Shown: positions 36,981 to 38,233 of the stretch, one piece after another | How the letters are laid out: every line of letters starts with the position of its first letter | How positions within the stretch are numbered: the first letter of the stretch is position 1 | Source: an uncultured Alphaproteobacteria bacterium | GTDB lineage: Bacteria; Pseudomonadota; Alphaproteobacteria; RUG11792 | Length of the DNA: 38,233 nucleotides | NCBI GenBank assembly: GCA_947367345.1 | Contig: CANBDL010000005.1 | Span: 1-38,233 of the forward strand | Reading direction: 5' to 3' | Position numbers and translations under genes: made by a program | Notes under the pieces: generated by a model | What the model was told of the DNA's origin: nothing | Seen by the model: the letters and a program-made list of their open reading frames with translations, nothing else | Databases searched by the model: none

Positions 36981-37955
36981 ATGATAGATTGCGATGATCT
37001 TGTAAAACATATTCCTCAGAATATTGACAAGATCTGCGTCGCGATCTCTGGCGGTGCTGACAGCCTCTGCCTAACACTTCTTCTCCAGGAAGTTTCTCTG
37101 AAATACAAAACAATAGAACTTGACGCTTGTTTTGTGGATCACAAACTCAGAGAAGAATCATCTAAAGAGATAATACCAATCATAGACATACTTAGGCAGC
37201 ATGGGGTAAAACATAACGTACTGGTCTGGCAACACGAAAGAATAGACGGAAACATACAATCTAAAGCTCGCTACAACAGATACAAGCTCTTGACAAACTA
37301 TTGCGTGAATCATGGCATAAAGTGTCTAGCTACGGGCCATCATATTATGGATCAGTGGGAAACGTTTTTTATGCGTCTTTCAAGGGGATCCGGCATTTCT
37401 GGGTTATCGTGCATCCAAACAGTAAGCAACAAGGACGGACTTCTCTTGCTGAGACCATTACTTGGTTATACAAGAAAAGAAATAGAAGAGACTCTCTTCG
37501 TAAGGTATGGCATAGGGAGCAAAGACTTCGTTCATGATCCTTCCAACCTCAATGAAAAATACGAAAGAGTTGCTTGGAGAAATAGATATAACGCCTTAAG
37601 CCAATATGGCCTAACATGCGATAGTATTGCTATGTCAATCAAGAGAATTCAAAGAGCAAACAACTATATAGACAAAGTATCTAGCAATGTTTTTAGAAGA
37701 ATATTCTTCTCTCGCCTTAATCTACTGTGTTTAAATGATTTCTTAGTGCAAGACGAGGAGGTCATGGCGAGAGTCATAATCATGATCCTCAGGAGCCTTG
37801 GATGCGATGGAAATTTTTCATACAGTATGATAGAATCCACATGCAATAAAATATGCGACAACAAGTTCAAATCTACTAATATTTGCGGCTTTTTATTTAT
37901 ACGCACAGGAAACTTTGTGGTTGTTAGAAGGGAAATACGAAAGAGAAGACCTTAA
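36981..37955 (+). CDS. tilS: tRNA(Ile)-lysidine synthase
   Basis: TilS converts C34 of the CAU-anticodon tRNA-Ile to lysidine using ATP and lysine, so that it reads AUA. The PP-loop motif SGGADS is at 23-28. CFVDHKLREES, KARYNRYKLL, ATGHHIMDQWETFFMRLSRGSG and LLRPLLGYTRKEIEE are typical of the N-terminal catalytic domain. At 324 residues it is shorter than E. coli TilS (432), so the C-terminal domains are reduced, as in many alphaproteobacteria. AUA is common in these AT-rich genes, so the enzyme should be essential. Confidence 0.93.
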   Translation: MIDCDDLVKHIPQNIDKICVAISGGADSLCLTLLLQEVSLKYKTIELDACFVDHKLREESSKEIIPIIDILRQHGVKHNVLVWQHERIDGNIQSKARYNRYKLLTNYCVNHGIKCLATGHHIMDQWETFFMRLSRGSGISGLSCIQTVSNKDGLLLLRPLLGYTRKEIEETLFVRYGIGSKDFVHDPSNLNEKYERVAWRNRYNALSQYGLTCDSIAMSIKRIQRANNYIDKVSSNVFRRIFFSRLNLLCLNDFLVQDEEVMARVIIMILRSLGCDGNFSYSMIESTCNKICDNKFKSTNICGFLFIRTGNFVVVRREIRKRRP

Positions 37956-38233
37956 CCGAAAAAGTCAATCTTAGGTCAGCATATGAAATCTAATACTTTT
38001 ATGAAGCTAAAATAAGAACTTTTGTGTGCGTAGAAATGACTTTTTACATAAAAAATAAATTAATTCTGCACAAATTATGATAAATAACAACAATAAATCA
38101 CAAACACAACCAACAATTAAGCACTATAATAACACACTTCATGCTACAATATAAATAACACATCCATCAATATACTAAACTATACATGTCTAAATATAAA
38201 AATATCAATAGACATAACACATATCCAGGCATA
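37956..38233. other. Right-edge non-coding stretch
   Basis: AT-rich sequence with no recognisable gene. A weak GACCT/AGGTC inverted repeat close to the tilS stop has no T-run. A short minus-strand open frame runs off the right edge, but it is too short to interpret. Confidence 0.3.

Overview
This is a contiguous stretch of an AT-rich bacterial chromosome. It most resembles an obligately intracellular alphaproteobacterium of the Rickettsiales or Holosporales type. The inference rests on alphaproteobacterial-looking housekeeping genes (a short RNase D, a MucR/Ros regulator, rplS-tgt), low coding density with 200-480 bp gaps, three MFS transporters in 15 kb, two Rpn/PD-(D/E)XK nuclease-family genes, and many secreted or lipoprotein orphans. 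The species cannot be named from the sequence alone.

Layout. 1-3.7 kb: minus-strand infA, tRNA-Lys(TTT) and tRNA-Glu(TTC); plus-strand rpsO; minus-strand rpsA. 3.9-8.2 kb: uppP and an RluA-family pseudouridine synthase, tRNA-Asp(GTC), then groES-groEL behind a CIRCE operator. 8.3-11.7 kb: Rpn nuclease 1, an orphan secreted protein and a MucR regulator with altered zinc ligands. 11.8-15.9 kb: two tandem MFS transporters and a secreted protein that looks like a degenerate M16 peptidase. 16-18.6 kb: dnaX-murG, overlapping as TAATG. 18.7-25.3 kb: a secreted helical protein, RNase D, Rpn nuclease 2 with a tandem-repeat tail, and two consecutive lipoprotein genes; the first has about 44-residue helical repeats, and the second has its signal peptide in a different frame from its body. 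25.4-29 kb: a possible small ORF, a third MFS transporter and pnp. 29.3-32.3 kb: two paralogous beta-lactamase-fold exported proteins (one with intact SxxK/YxN motifs, one without) and an unrecognised structured RNA with its own promoter. 32.3-34.8 kb: rplS, tgt and cvpA, all minus. 35.2-38 kb: an exported beta-rich protein, a Bax-inhibitor-1 family protein and tilS.

How the parts fit. The core genes cover translation (infA, rpsO, rpsA, rplS, three tRNAs, tgt, tilS, rluA-type), folding (groESL), RNA decay (pnp, rnd), replication (dnaX) and envelope synthesis (uppP, murG, cvpA). Between them lies an accessory set of exported proteins and transporters that would face the host or the periplasm. 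Promoters are readable: many starts are preceded by an extended -10 (TGn-TAnAAT), sometimes with a good -35 at 16-18 bp. Several Rho-independent terminators can be seen.

The most unusual items are the multi-hairpin RNA at about 32020-32172 (minus), the active/pseudo-enzyme beta-lactamase-fold pair next to it, the frameshifted lipoprotein at 23496-25249, the repeat lipoprotein before it, and the degenerate M16-like exported protein.
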